A DNA stretch of 64,000 nt from Bdellovibrio bacteriovorus (GTDB lineage: Bacteria > Bdellovibrionota > Bdellovibrionia > Bdellovibrionales > Bdellovibrionaceae), in NCBI RefSeq assembly GCF_001592745.1, contig NZ_LUKD01000001.1, positions 242,489 through 306,488 of the forward strand. The letters run 5' to 3'. Under the pieces are notes generated by a model. It was not told the origin of the DNA. It was given only the letters and a program-made list of their open reading frames with translations, and made no database searches. Below are positions 7,557 through 16,706 of this stretch, in pieces (positions within the stretch are counted from its first letter, which is position 1; the number at the start of each line of letters is the position of its first letter). Made by a program: the position numbers and the translations under genes.

Positions 7557-8699
7557 TTATTGCGGCGAGAACCACATATCGATGATGGATCCCTGCTTCT
7601 CTTTACCTTTCTCTACGAAGACAAAGGTGCTGCGCTCACGCGCTTCTGCTCGAGAACCAAACGGTGTCTTCGCACTGTCATCGTATTTCAATGAAATCGA
7701 CTTGATGCGCGACTTTAATGGTACAAGCTCGGAAGCTTGCGATTTACCATCACCATTTTTATCAAACCACAGAAGAAGTTTTGCAAAGTCTTTGTCGTTT
7801 TTATCGATCACGCCATCGCCATTAGAGTCAAACTCTCGCAAGGCTTCGAAACCGTTTTTAAACTTCTCACCTTCATTACCAAAAAGCTCGTCCGCTTTTG
7901 TGATCTTCTTATCGCCATCACGGTCGATAGCCACGAAAGCTCCCGGAGCTTTCTTTTCTGGCCATGATGTTTTGCCTGAAGGATTCAGAGGGAACTCTGA
8001 ATGACCGTCAAATCGCGGACGATTGTCGTCGAAGAAGACCATTAATGGAGAGAAGTAACCGCCGCAGTGACCTGTCTCGCCCGGAAAAAAGGCGGAGATA
8101 CTGTATTGCCGGCCGTCTTTAGACGAACTGGTATAAATACTAGCCGAAAGAGGGCCGTCAGTACCCATATACTGTTGTCCTGCCTTCGGTGCGAACGTTT
8201 GTGAAAAGGAAGTCCCATGAAGCTTTACATCGAAATCTTCACTAATATTCCCTTCTTCATCGACGGTCGTTGTAACTGAAATTGGTACAACCATTCGTAC
8301 TATATTCCCTGCATACGAAGCCACTACGCCAGGGGAAACATTTGCCCCAGTTATGTCTTGCACCACTTCGTCACCAGCGTTCAATACTATATCCGCTGGA
8401 TATTTAACCAAATAACTTTTAACTGTCCCCTTGTCATTGATAGCGACATTGAACTCAACAGTCGCACCCCTCGCAATCGGATTTGAAACCGAACGAAGAT
8501 TTGTACCAAAACAAGTATTCGTAATATTTATGGTGATAGCGTTCTGTGCCGCTCGAGTCACTTGCCCGGAAAGCACAACCCCTTGGAAACCGGCCGTGCC
8601 ACCCACGCCCGAGTTGACGGCTGCGGGTTCTTGTTCCGCGTGTGCGTAAACCCCGATGCCGAATAAAAGTGGCAGTGGTAGCCATCTTCTAAGAAACAT
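7557..8699 (-). CDS. Secreted protein with three EF-hand-type calcium loops
   Basis: 380 residues with a signal peptide ending near VYAHA. The N-terminal half is beta-rich and not recognised. The C-terminal third carries three consecutive calcium-loop motifs: DRDGDKKITKADE, DSNGDGVIDKNDKDF and DKNGDGKSQASEL, each with Asp at the expected positions. They are followed by an IKSISLKYDD strand and a short tail. This layout recurs near the ends of large secreted and surface proteins. It is the last gene of a run with three pseudopilin genes, 34 bases downstream of the third. That is the position of the calcium-binding PilY1 in type IV minor-pilin operons, although no PilY1 propeller is evident. 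Confidence 0.7.
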   Translation of the reverse strand: MFLRRWLPLPLLFGIGVYAHAEQEPAAVNSGVGGTAGFQGVVLSGQVTRAAQNAITINITNTCFGTNLRSVSNPIARGATVEFNVAINDKGTVKSYLVKYPADIVLNAGDEVVQDITGANVSPGVVASYAGNIVRMVVPISVTTTVDEEGNISEDFDVKLHGTSFSQTFAPKAGQQYMGTDGPLSASIYTSSSKDGRQYSISAFFPGETGHCGGYFSPLMVFFDDNRPRFDGHSEFPLNPSGKTSWPEKKAPGAFVAIDRDGDKKITKADELFGNEGEKFKNGFEALREFDSNGDGVIDKNDKDFAKLLLWFDKNGDGKSQASELVPLKSRIKSISLKYDDSAKTPFGSRAEARERSTFVFVEKGKEKQGSIIDMWFSPQ

Positions 8700-8733
8700 A
8701 CAAGCCCCCTTGTTTTCCCCTTAACGTGCCCTA

Positions 8734-9699
8734 TTATTTACCCACATCTTGTGGACGAATAATTTGGTAATAAATCAAAGAATCCCGTGCGTTGTTTCTA
8801 GAGAAGACAACTCTAGTTACATCGGCTGCGAACAATTGACCCTTAGAAAACGTATTATTCATATAAACAGAACGCAAAAGATTGACTGTCTTCGTTTTCG
8901 GGTCTCTCTCTAAATAATACTTGATAATATTCACGGCTTTCAAGCGCACAAGAGGAGCAGCGCCCCCCATCGGCGGTATATCCCTTAAGAACTTATCTTC
9001 ATCGTTGATTGTCTCATTTGGATACAAGGGATGAGTCTTATTTAAGAAACCTGTGAGGTTGAAGGGGGTCAGTCTTGATTCCCCCGGTGCGTTTACAATT
9101 CCCACGAAAATCGGAGAGCGGGCTGGCACATTGTAGTTGGGTCCTGTCGGAGTCATCTCGCGAACAGCTGCTGGAGAGTCCAACATCAAAATCGTCCCTA
9201 CCTGCCAAAATCCCGGATTGGATTTTAAAACTTCATTTCCTTTGTTCAAAGACCGGAAGATTAAAGCCGCCTCTTGATTCGCACTTGCCGGAAGAGCCCC
9301 TAAATCGTAAGCCAAGGCCGGCGTGTACATCATCGTTCCCAACTTGTCGTTGGAAGTCATAAAGACAAACTCATTGCGACGACCAAACTCCAACGTCAGC
9401 TTTCTTGGAGCATCGAACTCTTGGTCTCCACCAGAATCCGAGACATAGTCGAAGAAACGAAAGCCTGTATCGTCGGGAATCAACACATTATTGAAAGAAG
9501 GTTCAGAGTATTTAAGGTCTTTAAGAATCATACGCTCAGCGATGATGTTATCAACCTTATCTTCGATCTCATTGGTGATTTGATCTTTGGTCTTTGCAGT
9601 AAAAACAAAGAAAGATGCGGCAACCATCCCCATGATCCCGAGGAGGGCCACACCGACAACCATTTCTGCTAATGAGAAACCTTTTTGATTCAACTTCAT
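8734..9699 (-). CDS. Pseudopilin with prepilin cleavage site, PilW/GspJ-like position
   Basis: 321 residues beginning MKLNQKGFSLAEMVVGVALLG. The prepilin peptidase site is Gly7-Phe8, Glu sits at mature position 5, and about 20 hydrophobic residues follow, all canonical for type IV pilin-like proteins. The globular part is unusually long for a minor pilin. The start overlaps the stop of the previous pseudopilin (ATGA at 9696-9699), so translation is coupled. By size and order it resembles PilW or GspJ, but sequence identity to either is not claimed. Confidence 0.8.
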   Translation of the reverse strand: MKLNQKGFSLAEMVVGVALLGIMGMVAASFFVFTAKTKDQITNEIEDKVDNIIAERMILKDLKYSEPSFNNVLIPDDTGFRFFDYVSDSGGDQEFDAPRKLTLEFGRRNEFVFMTSNDKLGTMMYTPALAYDLGALPASANQEAALIFRSLNKGNEVLKSNPGFWQVGTILMLDSPAAVREMTPTGPNYNVPARSPIFVGIVNAPGESRLTPFNLTGFLNKTHPLYPNETINDEDKFLRDIPPMGGAAPLVRLKAVNIIKYYLERDPKTKTVNLLRSVYMNNTFSKGQLFAADVTRVVFSRNNARDSLIYYQIIRPQDVGK

Positions 9700-10187
9700 T
9701 GTGAGTTCACCACAAACTGATAATCTTGAAAGCCATAGTTGGCTGGATTGCTAGGAAGACTTCCGTCACCTTGAGCCTGCGACCAATCTTTATGACTCAT
9801 TCTTACCGTCACTAAATACAATCCCTTAAATTCTGGTGATGCCTGCACCACGAAGCCATATCGTCCTGGACATTCAGAACAATCTTTTGCCGGCAAAATT
9901 TTACCATTTCCCCAGGCCATAGGAAGCTTGTCTAAAGCCAGAGCTTCACTGCGTGACTTGTCTGACGTGGAATAATTGATTTGATACATACGAACATTCG
10001 GGCGGATATTTTCAATCACGTCGTTGATCTGTTTGTACAAAGAGTTCTTCGTACCGCTTTCTTTAGCGACTTTACGCATGTTGATAGTTCCTGAAATAAA
10101 GAACGAACCAACTAACGTAATCATGGCCATTCCAAGCAGCGATTCTAAGATCGAAATACCTTTTTGGTTCTTGAGTTGCGACATCAT
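9696..10187 (-). CDS. Pseudopilin with prepilin cleavage site, PilV/GspI-like position
   Basis: 163 residues starting MMSQLKNQKGISILESLLGM, with cleavage expected between Gly and Ile and Glu at mature position 5, followed by a hydrophobic helix. The first two codons are both ATG, and either could be used, as the upstream stop overlaps them. A pair of cysteines (CSECPG) sits in the middle of the globular part. It is the smallest of three adjacent pseudopilins, in the place PilV or GspI takes in minor-pilin operons. Confidence 0.8.
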   Translation of the reverse strand: MMSQLKNQKGISILESLLGMAMITLVGSFFISGTINMRKVAKESGTKNSLYKQINDVIENIRPNVRMYQINYSTSDKSRSEALALDKLPMAWGNGKILPAKDCSECPGRYGFVVQASPEFKGLYLVTVRMSHKDWSQAQGDGSLPSNPANYGFQDYQFVVNSQ

Positions 10188-12937
10188 ATGCCGGACTCCC
10201 GCGAAATTTCTAATACATAAAAATGAACAAGACGGTTCTTACAAGTCGTCGCTGTTCCAGTCGAACTTGAGAGACCGCAATCTGGGTCTACGGATGTCCA
10301 ACGGAACGGATCGGCCTTCGAACGAAGAGCGATCGAATTACAGCGATATAGATTTGCCACATTTATCATTGAAGGATAAGGATGCCATACAGGATAGCGG
10401 GCAATTGTCGAACAATCCTGTCCGTTGATGCCTTTTAGCACGCGTGCTTGGCGCAACTCATAAGTAGCCATTGGATGATAAATTGTACTCCAACGAATTC
10501 CATGATTATAGGCGGTATCATCAATATCAATTCCGTTTGTTACGATAAAACTACCGATAATTCGCAATGGCTCACCACGAGGCTCAATTATTAGTTTTTC
10601 ACATGTAAAGAAACCTGCTACAAAATTTGCGGTGCTTTTAATAATACAATTTTTAGCCATAGACACGACTTGGAAGTCGACATTAGAAATACCCCCGGCC
10701 TTATAAGCGTTCTCACGCTTCAACTCAATGTCCTTTCGATTTTCATACTTTTCGGTAAATGACCAAGAGAATTTCGCGTTTGGAGCGAACGACAGTCCCC
10801 AGTCACTCAAACCGAAGGCAGAGTTTTCCGGAGTTTTGCAAATTATGTCATAGTTTTTATATGCGTTCTCATTCGGTAGCTCCCCACGCCATTGCCCGTA
10901 CTGGTCTCCAAGATACTGAGAACCTTTAATCGCCGTACCTTCACGACTGAACTGCAAAGTACCTACGTTATTATTGGACCACGGTCTTAAAGAATACTTT
11001 TTATAATAAGAAACGTCATATGCCTCAAGGCGCATATTCAGGGAAAGCGGGTTGCCGTTACTATCAAGTAGCATCTCTTCATTTTCAAAAGAGACTTCAA
11101 GGTCACGGAAAGAAGCATTTCCGGAGTTCGTGGAGTTAGGGTTGTTAGGATCTTGAGGATACTTTAATGTGATATGCACTTTGGGTTGCACACCTTCTTT
11201 AGATTCCACTGCCGCCAATTGTCTTTCGAACGTAGTTACTTGCTCTGAAGCTCGAGCAAGATCATTGTTTTTATTTTCTTTTGCACGGTTGATTTCGCGA
11301 ATCTGTCTTTTAATATCTTCAACACGATCCTCAAGACGAGCTATGCGGTCACGGTCTTTTTTATCACGGGCTTCACGCAAGTTATCTTCTGTTTGCTCAA
11401 GGTCTCTGTTCGCACGAGCTAATGCATTTTCAATTTCTCTAATATCCTGTTCAAGTCTTTCTTTTGCAAACTGGGCGTCTGCAAGTTTCCGTCTGATCGA
11501 ATCCTTTAAGCCAGAAAGATCAATTTTCGGCTCTAACGTCACTGTTCCGTTATCTGGAATCTCACCCAAAACGACAACGGACTGACCGAAGCTCATAGTG
11601 AACTTCGCTACAGCGGCTTCTTTTTTTGTCAGGTTAAATGTATTCAGAATACCGCGGATTGCATTCGGCGCATCGACTTCACCCGTTTGCGGATTGAATC
11701 GGTTTTTGTCCGTCATACCCAGACGGTACTGATGTTTACTGCCTGTATTTCGTAAAATTTGACCACGCAGCTGACTGTTAATCGTGCTTTTCAAATCATA
11801 TTTTGAAAGATTGTACTCGACACATTTTTTTAAATCCGAAGGATCCACCGTATCGCCACTGGTCTGAAAGCCGGAAAGGAAGTCTAAACCGATGTCGCGC
11901 GCGCCATCCAGCTCAACCCCTTTTTGAAAGCCACCAAACTGGCGGATGTTCGCCCAGAACTGATCTGAGTCGGCTCCCGCGCTTCGAGGTTGAAACTCGG
12001 CGTTCCTACGAAGCACCGGGCCTTCACCTAAAATAATCTTATCTTTGAATGTCACTGGCGTATAAACTGTATCAACGCCCTTTTCGTCAGACTCTAAATC
12101 AGGTGCCGCGGGTAAGCGAACCGCTCCATTTACAAACACCGGACTTTCAAAAATAAGTCCTGGAAATCTTAAACGATCATTTCTAGAAGAAAATTGTTTT
12201 AGGGCTGCATCCCCTTTTGCTTCAGGGACACCGGATCTATTCTCTTTATCTAAGTGAAGATCACCAGCCACGAGCAAAGCAAAGCTTCCCACTTCGCGAG
12301 GATATACGCCGATTTTTGAAGTCGTCGTTAATTCACTGCCGCCGACCAGAATCGGTTTGCCTGAACCATCCAACAAACTGATTTTGACCGTAAGATAAAG
12401 CTCTCGGCCGTATTCGGGAATCACACCGCGATTATCGCGTGCTATGTCAATGCGAATCGCTTCGGTTTTATAACCCTTTAACTCAGATACGATTTTGTAA
12501 ACAGGATGAAGGGCACTGAAAGTTTTTAAGTTGATCGTCTCGCCAAATCGAATCAAGGGAGCTTTTTCTGGATTTGTAACACCGGCCAAACGCAAAAAGT
12601 TCACCGTTTCGGCCTTCATCAACATACGCTCGATAGAACGCGGATGCGCAAGCACTCCGTTCATGTTGTCGCCGCATTTTTCCGGCATCCAGTCTTTAGA
12701 AAAACACCAGCGTTGTTTGATACCAAACAACGTAAAGTCCATCATCGAGTGCAACGCCAATCGCGCCGTGATGATAGAAGCGGTCTTCGTCACTTGTTGA
12801 CGATGTTTAATGACTTGCGGAGATAAGAAATAAAGCATAACGCCCACGACACCAACGGCGACGAGGGCTTGGACAAAGGCGCTACCTTTGTTGTTCGGCT
12901 TCAAGATAGAACGTTCTAGCCAGAAGAGTGGTTTCAT
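10184..12937 (-). CDS. Giant coiled-coil pseudopilin-like protein (GspK/PilX-like N-terminus)
   Basis: 917 residues from the ATG at 12937, preceded by AGGAGA at good spacing. A longer frame begins at 12979. The N-terminus has a prepilin-like site, NNKG|SAFVQALVAVGVVG, followed by a hydrophobic helix, but mature position 5 is Gln instead of Glu. Loss of Glu5 is a known trait of the tip pseudopilin GspK. Residues about 475-577 form a long charged coiled coil rich in Glu, Arg and Lys. The C-terminal part is beta-like with scattered cysteines. GspK proteins are about 300 residues, so this is about three times the usual size. It is the first gene of a four-gene run with two ordinary pseudopilins and an EF-hand protein. 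Confidence 0.7.
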   Translation of the reverse strand: MKPLFWLERSILKPNNKGSAFVQALVAVGVVGVMLYFLSPQVIKHRQQVTKTASIITARLALHSMMDFTLFGIKQRWCFSKDWMPEKCGDNMNGVLAHPRSIERMLMKAETVNFLRLAGVTNPEKAPLIRFGETINLKTFSALHPVYKIVSELKGYKTEAIRIDIARDNRGVIPEYGRELYLTVKISLLDGSGKPILVGGSELTTTSKIGVYPREVGSFALLVAGDLHLDKENRSGVPEAKGDAALKQFSSRNDRLRFPGLIFESPVFVNGAVRLPAAPDLESDEKGVDTVYTPVTFKDKIILGEGPVLRRNAEFQPRSAGADSDQFWANIRQFGGFQKGVELDGARDIGLDFLSGFQTSGDTVDPSDLKKCVEYNLSKYDLKSTINSQLRGQILRNTGSKHQYRLGMTDKNRFNPQTGEVDAPNAIRGILNTFNLTKKEAAVAKFTMSFGQSVVVLGEIPDNGTVTLEPKIDLSGLKDSIRRKLADAQFAKERLEQDIREIENALARANRDLEQTEDNLREARDKKDRDRIARLEDRVEDIKRQIREINRAKENKNNDLARASEQVTTFERQLAAVESKEGVQPKVHITLKYPQDPNNPNSTNSGNASFRDLEVSFENEEMLLDSNGNPLSLNMRLEAYDVSYYKKYSLRPWSNNNVGTLQFSREGTAIKGSQYLGDQYGQWRGELPNENAYKNYDIICKTPENSAFGLSDWGLSFAPNAKFSWSFTEKYENRKDIELKRENAYKAGGISNVDFQVVSMAKNCIIKSTANFVAGFFTCEKLIIEPRGEPLRIIGSFIVTNGIDIDDTAYNHGIRWSTIYHPMATYELRQARVLKGINGQDCSTIARYPVWHPYPSMINVANLYRCNSIALRSKADPFRWTSVDPDCGLSSSTGTATTCKNRLVHFYVLEISRESGI

Positions 12938-13073
12938 GGCGAATCTCCTATCTGTCCATATCGACACACAGGATATCAAACTTAAGATACAAAAGTCCGG
13001 TAGGTCCTGAGATTTACCTGACTTTCACTCTTAGTGATTCACTATGAAACACTCGCTGTTTCGATCCGGGAAA

Positions 13074-13820
13074 CTACTTGGCTTTCCCTTGGTTAGCGAC
13101 GGCTTCGATGGCCGCTTTCACTTCTTCAGGGTCTCCGATGAATTCCTTCTTCAGGACCTTAAAGTTTGCGTCCAACTCGTACATCATAGGAATACCCGTT
13201 GGCATATTCACTCCCATGATTTCATCCGGAGTCATGCCTTCAAGATGTTGCATCAAGGCACGCAAACTGTTCCCATGCGCCACGATCAAAACATTCTTTC
13301 CCGATTTGATCGTCGGAGCGATCGTGTTGTTCCACAAAGGCAAGAAACGCGCGACCGTGTCTTTCAAAGACTCTTGGCTTGGCAGAATTTTTGGGTCCAC
13401 ATCTTTATAACGCGGATCATGAGAAGGATGGCGAGGATCGTTCACATCCATTGCTGGAGGCGGAACATCATAACTACGTCTCCAAATTTTCACTTGGTCC
13501 TCACCATGACGAGCCGCGGTTTCAGCTTTGTTCAGACCTTGCAGAGCTCCATAATGACGCTCATTCAAACGCCAGTCTTTGTGTACTGGAAGCCACACTT
13601 GATCCACTTCATCCAAAACGAAGTTCAGAGTTTTAATCGCTCTTTTGAGCATGCTTGTGTAAGCGATATCAAAGCTAAAGCCTCTATCTTTGAGTGCTTT
13701 CCCGCCTTTTAGAGCTTCGGCTCGACCTTTTTCTGAAAGATCTACGTCTTGCCATCCGGTAAAACGGTTTTCTTGGTTCCACACACTCTCACCGTGTCGA
13801 ATTAGAACTAACTTATACAC
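13074..13820 (-). CDS. gpmA: 2,3-bisphosphoglycerate-dependent phosphoglycerate mutase
   Basis: Glycolytic enzyme interconverting 3- and 2-phosphoglycerate in the cytosol. It has 248 residues, as usual for the family. The phosphohistidine motif is near the start ([18 protein letters not shown]), followed by [23 protein letters not shown], and the second catalytic His in [10 protein letters not shown]. It is transcribed alone, divergent from sucA with about 150 bases between the starts. Confidence 0.97.
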   Translation of the reverse strand: MYKLVLIRHGESVWNQENRFTGWQDVDLSEKGRAEALKGGKALKDRGFSFDIAYTSMLKRAIKTLNFVLDEVDQVWLPVHKDWRLNERHYGALQGLNKAETAARHGEDQVKIWRRSYDVPPPAMDVNDPRHPSHDPRYKDVDPKILPSQESLKDTVARFLPLWNNTIAPTIKSGKNVLIVAHGNSLRALMQHLEGMTPDEIMGVNMPTGIPMMYELDANFKVLKKEFIGDPEEVKAAIEAVANQGKAK

Positions 13821-13972
13821 AGTTTAAACTCCTTCAATTTACATAGAAAAAGAGCTATCATGGCAGGGCCTTCTTTTACATCAAAAGCTTGTGATATCGC
13901 CACGCATTAAGGCGTGTCAAACTCCCAAGATTTTGAAAAATTAGCAGGCGTCTAAAACGTGGAGAAAACACC
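13821..13972. promoter_or_regulatory. Divergent promoter region between gpmA and sucA
   Basis: This stretch separates two divergent metabolic genes and must hold both promoters. A small hairpin, CACGC/GCGTG with a six-base loop, lies at 13901-13916. GTGGAG about eight bases before the GTG at 13973 serves as the sucA ribosome site. I cannot assign -35 and -10 boxes with confidence. Confidence 0.4.
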
Positions 13973-16684
13973 GTGAACAATAGCAGTGGCATCAATCGCG
14001 CCAACCTTGAATACATTGAACAGCTTTACGCAGATTTCAAATCCAATCCGGATTCGCTTGCCGTTGAGTGGAGAAGTTTTTTTGAGGGAGTCGAGTTTGC
14101 TCAAGAAGGCAAATTCGGAATGTCCGACAAAGAGCTCGCGGTTTTTCAATTGATCCAAGCCTATCGCGCTGAAGGCCACACGGAAGCGAACTTAAATCCT
14201 CTGTACGCTCCGAAAGAAAGCGAATTGCTTTCTTTGAAACGCTTCGGTTTGAGCGAAAAAGATTTGTCTGCAAAATTCCAAGTAGGCTCTTTGATCGGCA
14301 AACAAGGTGCAACACTTTCAGACATTATCGCGCAACTTAAAAAAATCTATTGCGGCACTTTGGCGTTGCAAGCCGCCGACGCTTCTCCCAAAGAAGTTCA
14401 ATGGTTGCAAACAGAGTTTGAAACAGCGAACGCTGGCAAGCTTTCTTTGGACGATAAGAAAAACGCTTTGTCGTCTTTGACGAAGGCTGAGACTTTAGAA
14501 AAATTCGTGCACACACGTTACGTGGGTAAAAAACGTTTCTCTGTGGAAGGGGCAGATTCCATTCTTCCAATGATGGACACTTTGGTGAACAAAGGCACAG
14601 GCCTGCAAGTTCAAGAAGTTTTCGTCGGCATGGCTCACCGTGGTCGCGTGAATATTCTTGTGAACTTCTTCGGTAAAGGTGAAGAGTACGTTTTCGGTGA
14701 CTTCAACGGACCGCTTGAATTAGCAGAACCTGTGGAAGGTTTTGATGGCGACGTGAAGTACCACCTGGGTTATGTTTCTGAAAAGAAAACAGCGAACGGC
14801 ACTTGCAAAGTGACGATGGCTTACAACCCTTCCCACTTAGAAACTGTGAATGCCGTGGCTGTCGGTATGGCTCGCGCGGCTCAAGATGCGTTGGGTGACA
14901 ACACTCGTAAAAAAGTAGTTCCTGTTCTTATTCATGGTGATGCGGCTTTCGCGGGCCAAGGTATTGTGCAAGAAGTTTTGCAAATGGCGGGAGTCAAATC
15001 TCACACTGTCGGCGGAACTATTCACGTGATCTTGGACAACCAAGTTGGTTTCACAACAAATGGTTTTGATACTCGTTCTACTCGCTATGCTTCTGATGCG
15101 GCGAAAATGACTTTCACACCGGTTCTTCATGTGAACGGTGATGATGTTGAAAGTGCTGTGCGTGCGATGGACATCGCTCTTCGCTACCGTCAAGAATTCG
15201 GCAAAGACGTTGTTATCAACTTGATCTGTTACCGTAAGTACGGACACAACGAAGGTGACGAACCTGCTTTCACTCAACCGCAAATGTACGAGCTCATTAA
15301 AGCTCACCAGACAGTGCGTGAAATCTACGGCAAAAAACTTGTCGCTGAAGGCAGCTTAGATCAAAAATTTATTGACGATCTTTACCAAAAAGCGATGGAT
15401 CGTTTGCAATCCATCTTTGAAGAAACAAAGAAAACAGCGCCGAAGCTTAAGAACTTCAAATTCGAGGGCCCTTGGAAAGGTCTTCGTCGCGCGACGGACG
15501 CGGACTTTGAAAAACCAGCTAATACAAAATTCGATATCAACACTCTGAAAAAGATCGGCGAAAAAATCGGTTCTTTCCCAGAGGGTTTCACTCCTCACCC
15601 TAAATTGATCAAACTTCTTGAGACCCGTAAAAATATGGGCGCAGGAAAAGATCCTATCGACTGGGGTATGGGTGAACTTCTTGCTTACGGAACTCTTCTT
15701 CACGAAGGTTCCAGCGTTCGTTTGACCGGTGAAGACTGCGTGCGCGGCACCTTCACTCATCGTCATGCGGGTATGTATGATTTCAAAACAGGCAAGGCGT
15801 ACTTCCCCCTTGCCGATCTAAACCCGAAAGCCAACCTGCTTGTGGCTGAAAGTATTCTTTCAGAATACGGCGTACTTGGTTTTGAATATGGTTACTCAAA
15901 CCAAGATCCTCGTTCCCTAGTTATGTGGGAAGCGCAATTCGGTGACTTCGTTAACGGAGCCCAAATTGTGATCGACCAATACATCGCGGCCGCCGAATCT
16001 AAATGGCAACAAATGAGCGGTCTTGTGATGCTTCTGCCTCACGGATACGAAGGTCAAGGACCTGAGCACTCTTCGGCTCGTCTTGAGCGTTTCTTGCAAC
16101 TGGCAGCGCAAAACAATTTGCAAGTGTGCAACTTGACGACTCCAGCGCAGATCTATCATGCTCTTCGCCGTCAAATGCACCGTGATTTCCGCAAACCACT
16201 TGTCGTGATGTCACCGAAGTCTTTACTTCGTCACCCACGTGCGGTTTCAACTTTGGAAGAGTTGGCAAACGGTCAATTCCAAGAAGTGATTGCGGATACT
16301 GTTGATAAATCCAAAGTGGATACAGTGGTGTTTGTTTCCGGCAAACTTTACTACGAGTTGTTAGAAGAAAGAGAAAAAACGAAGAAGGACAATATCGCTT
16401 TGGTTCGACTAGAGCAGATCTATCCTTTCCCTGCAAAACAAGTCACTGAAGTTTTGAAGTCTTATCCAAAGGCAAAAACTTTGATCTGGGCCCAAGAAGA
16501 ACCTAAAAACATGGGTGCTTTCCAGAATGTGTACTTTAAGTTTGTCGATGTGGTTGGCAAAGCCGGCATGAAGCTGGGCTTTGAATATGCGGGCCGTCCA
16601 GAGAGATCTTCTCCGGCGACGGGCTCTACATACCGTCACGCGATTGAGCAGGCTGAAATTATTAAATCCATTTTTGGCGCCTAA
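13973..16684 (+). CDS. sucA: 2-oxoglutarate dehydrogenase E1 component
   Basis: Thiamine-diphosphate-dependent E1 of the 2-oxoglutarate dehydrogenase complex, which decarboxylates 2-oxoglutarate and passes the succinyl group to the E2 lipoyl arm. 903 residues from a GTG start with GTGGAG ahead of it. The N-terminal segment (YIEQLYADFKSNPDSLAVEW) is the E2-contacting tail typical of SucA. Further marks are GMAHRGRVNILVN, the thiamine-diphosphate region HGDAAFAGQG with LDNQVGFTTN, and in the C-terminal half EYGVLGFEYGYS and LPHGYEGQGPEHSS. sucB follows after 22 bases, and lpdA lies 1 kb downstream of sucB. Confidence 0.97.
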   Translation: MNNSSGINRANLEYIEQLYADFKSNPDSLAVEWRSFFEGVEFAQEGKFGMSDKELAVFQLIQAYRAEGHTEANLNPLYAPKESELLSLKRFGLSEKDLSAKFQVGSLIGKQGATLSDIIAQLKKIYCGTLALQAADASPKEVQWLQTEFETANAGKLSLDDKKNALSSLTKAETLEKFVHTRYVGKKRFSVEGADSILPMMDTLVNKGTGLQVQEVFVGMAHRGRVNILVNFFGKGEEYVFGDFNGPLELAEPVEGFDGDVKYHLGYVSEKKTANGTCKVTMAYNPSHLETVNAVAVGMARAAQDALGDNTRKKVVPVLIHGDAAFAGQGIVQEVLQMAGVKSHTVGGTIHVILDNQVGFTTNGFDTRSTRYASDAAKMTFTPVLHVNGDDVESAVRAMDIALRYRQEFGKDVVINLICYRKYGHNEGDEPAFTQPQMYELIKAHQTVREIYGKKLVAEGSLDQKFIDDLYQKAMDRLQSIFEETKKTAPKLKNFKFEGPWKGLRRATDADFEKPANTKFDINTLKKIGEKIGSFPEGFTPHPKLIKLLETRKNMGAGKDPIDWGMGELLAYGTLLHEGSSVRLTGEDCVRGTFTHRHAGMYDFKTGKAYFPLADLNPKANLLVAESILSEYGVLGFEYGYSNQDPRSLVMWEAQFGDFVNGAQIVIDQYIAAAESKWQQMSGLVMLLPHGYEGQGPEHSSARLERFLQLAAQNNLQVCNLTTPAQIYHALRRQMHRDFRKPLVVMSPKSLLRHPRAVSTLEELANGQFQEVIADTVDKSKVDTVVFVSGKLYYELLEEREKTKKDNIALVRLEQIYPFPAKQVTEVLKSYPKAKTLIWAQEEPKNMGAFQNVYFKFVDVVGKAGMKLGFEYAGRPERSSPATGSTYRHAIEQAEIIKSIFGA

Positions 16685-16706
16685 GGCGCAGTTTAGGACT
16701 TTGTAA

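Noticed and set aside
13044-13712. Open frame of 222 codons on the plus strand opposite gpmA
   Set aside because: It is the reverse of a strongly conserved enzyme, has no ribosome site, and its translation has no recognisable features.
15356-15766. Antisense frames of 130-160 codons inside sucA
   Set aside because: sucA covers the whole stretch with every E1 motif intact. The antisense frames reflect its codon usage.
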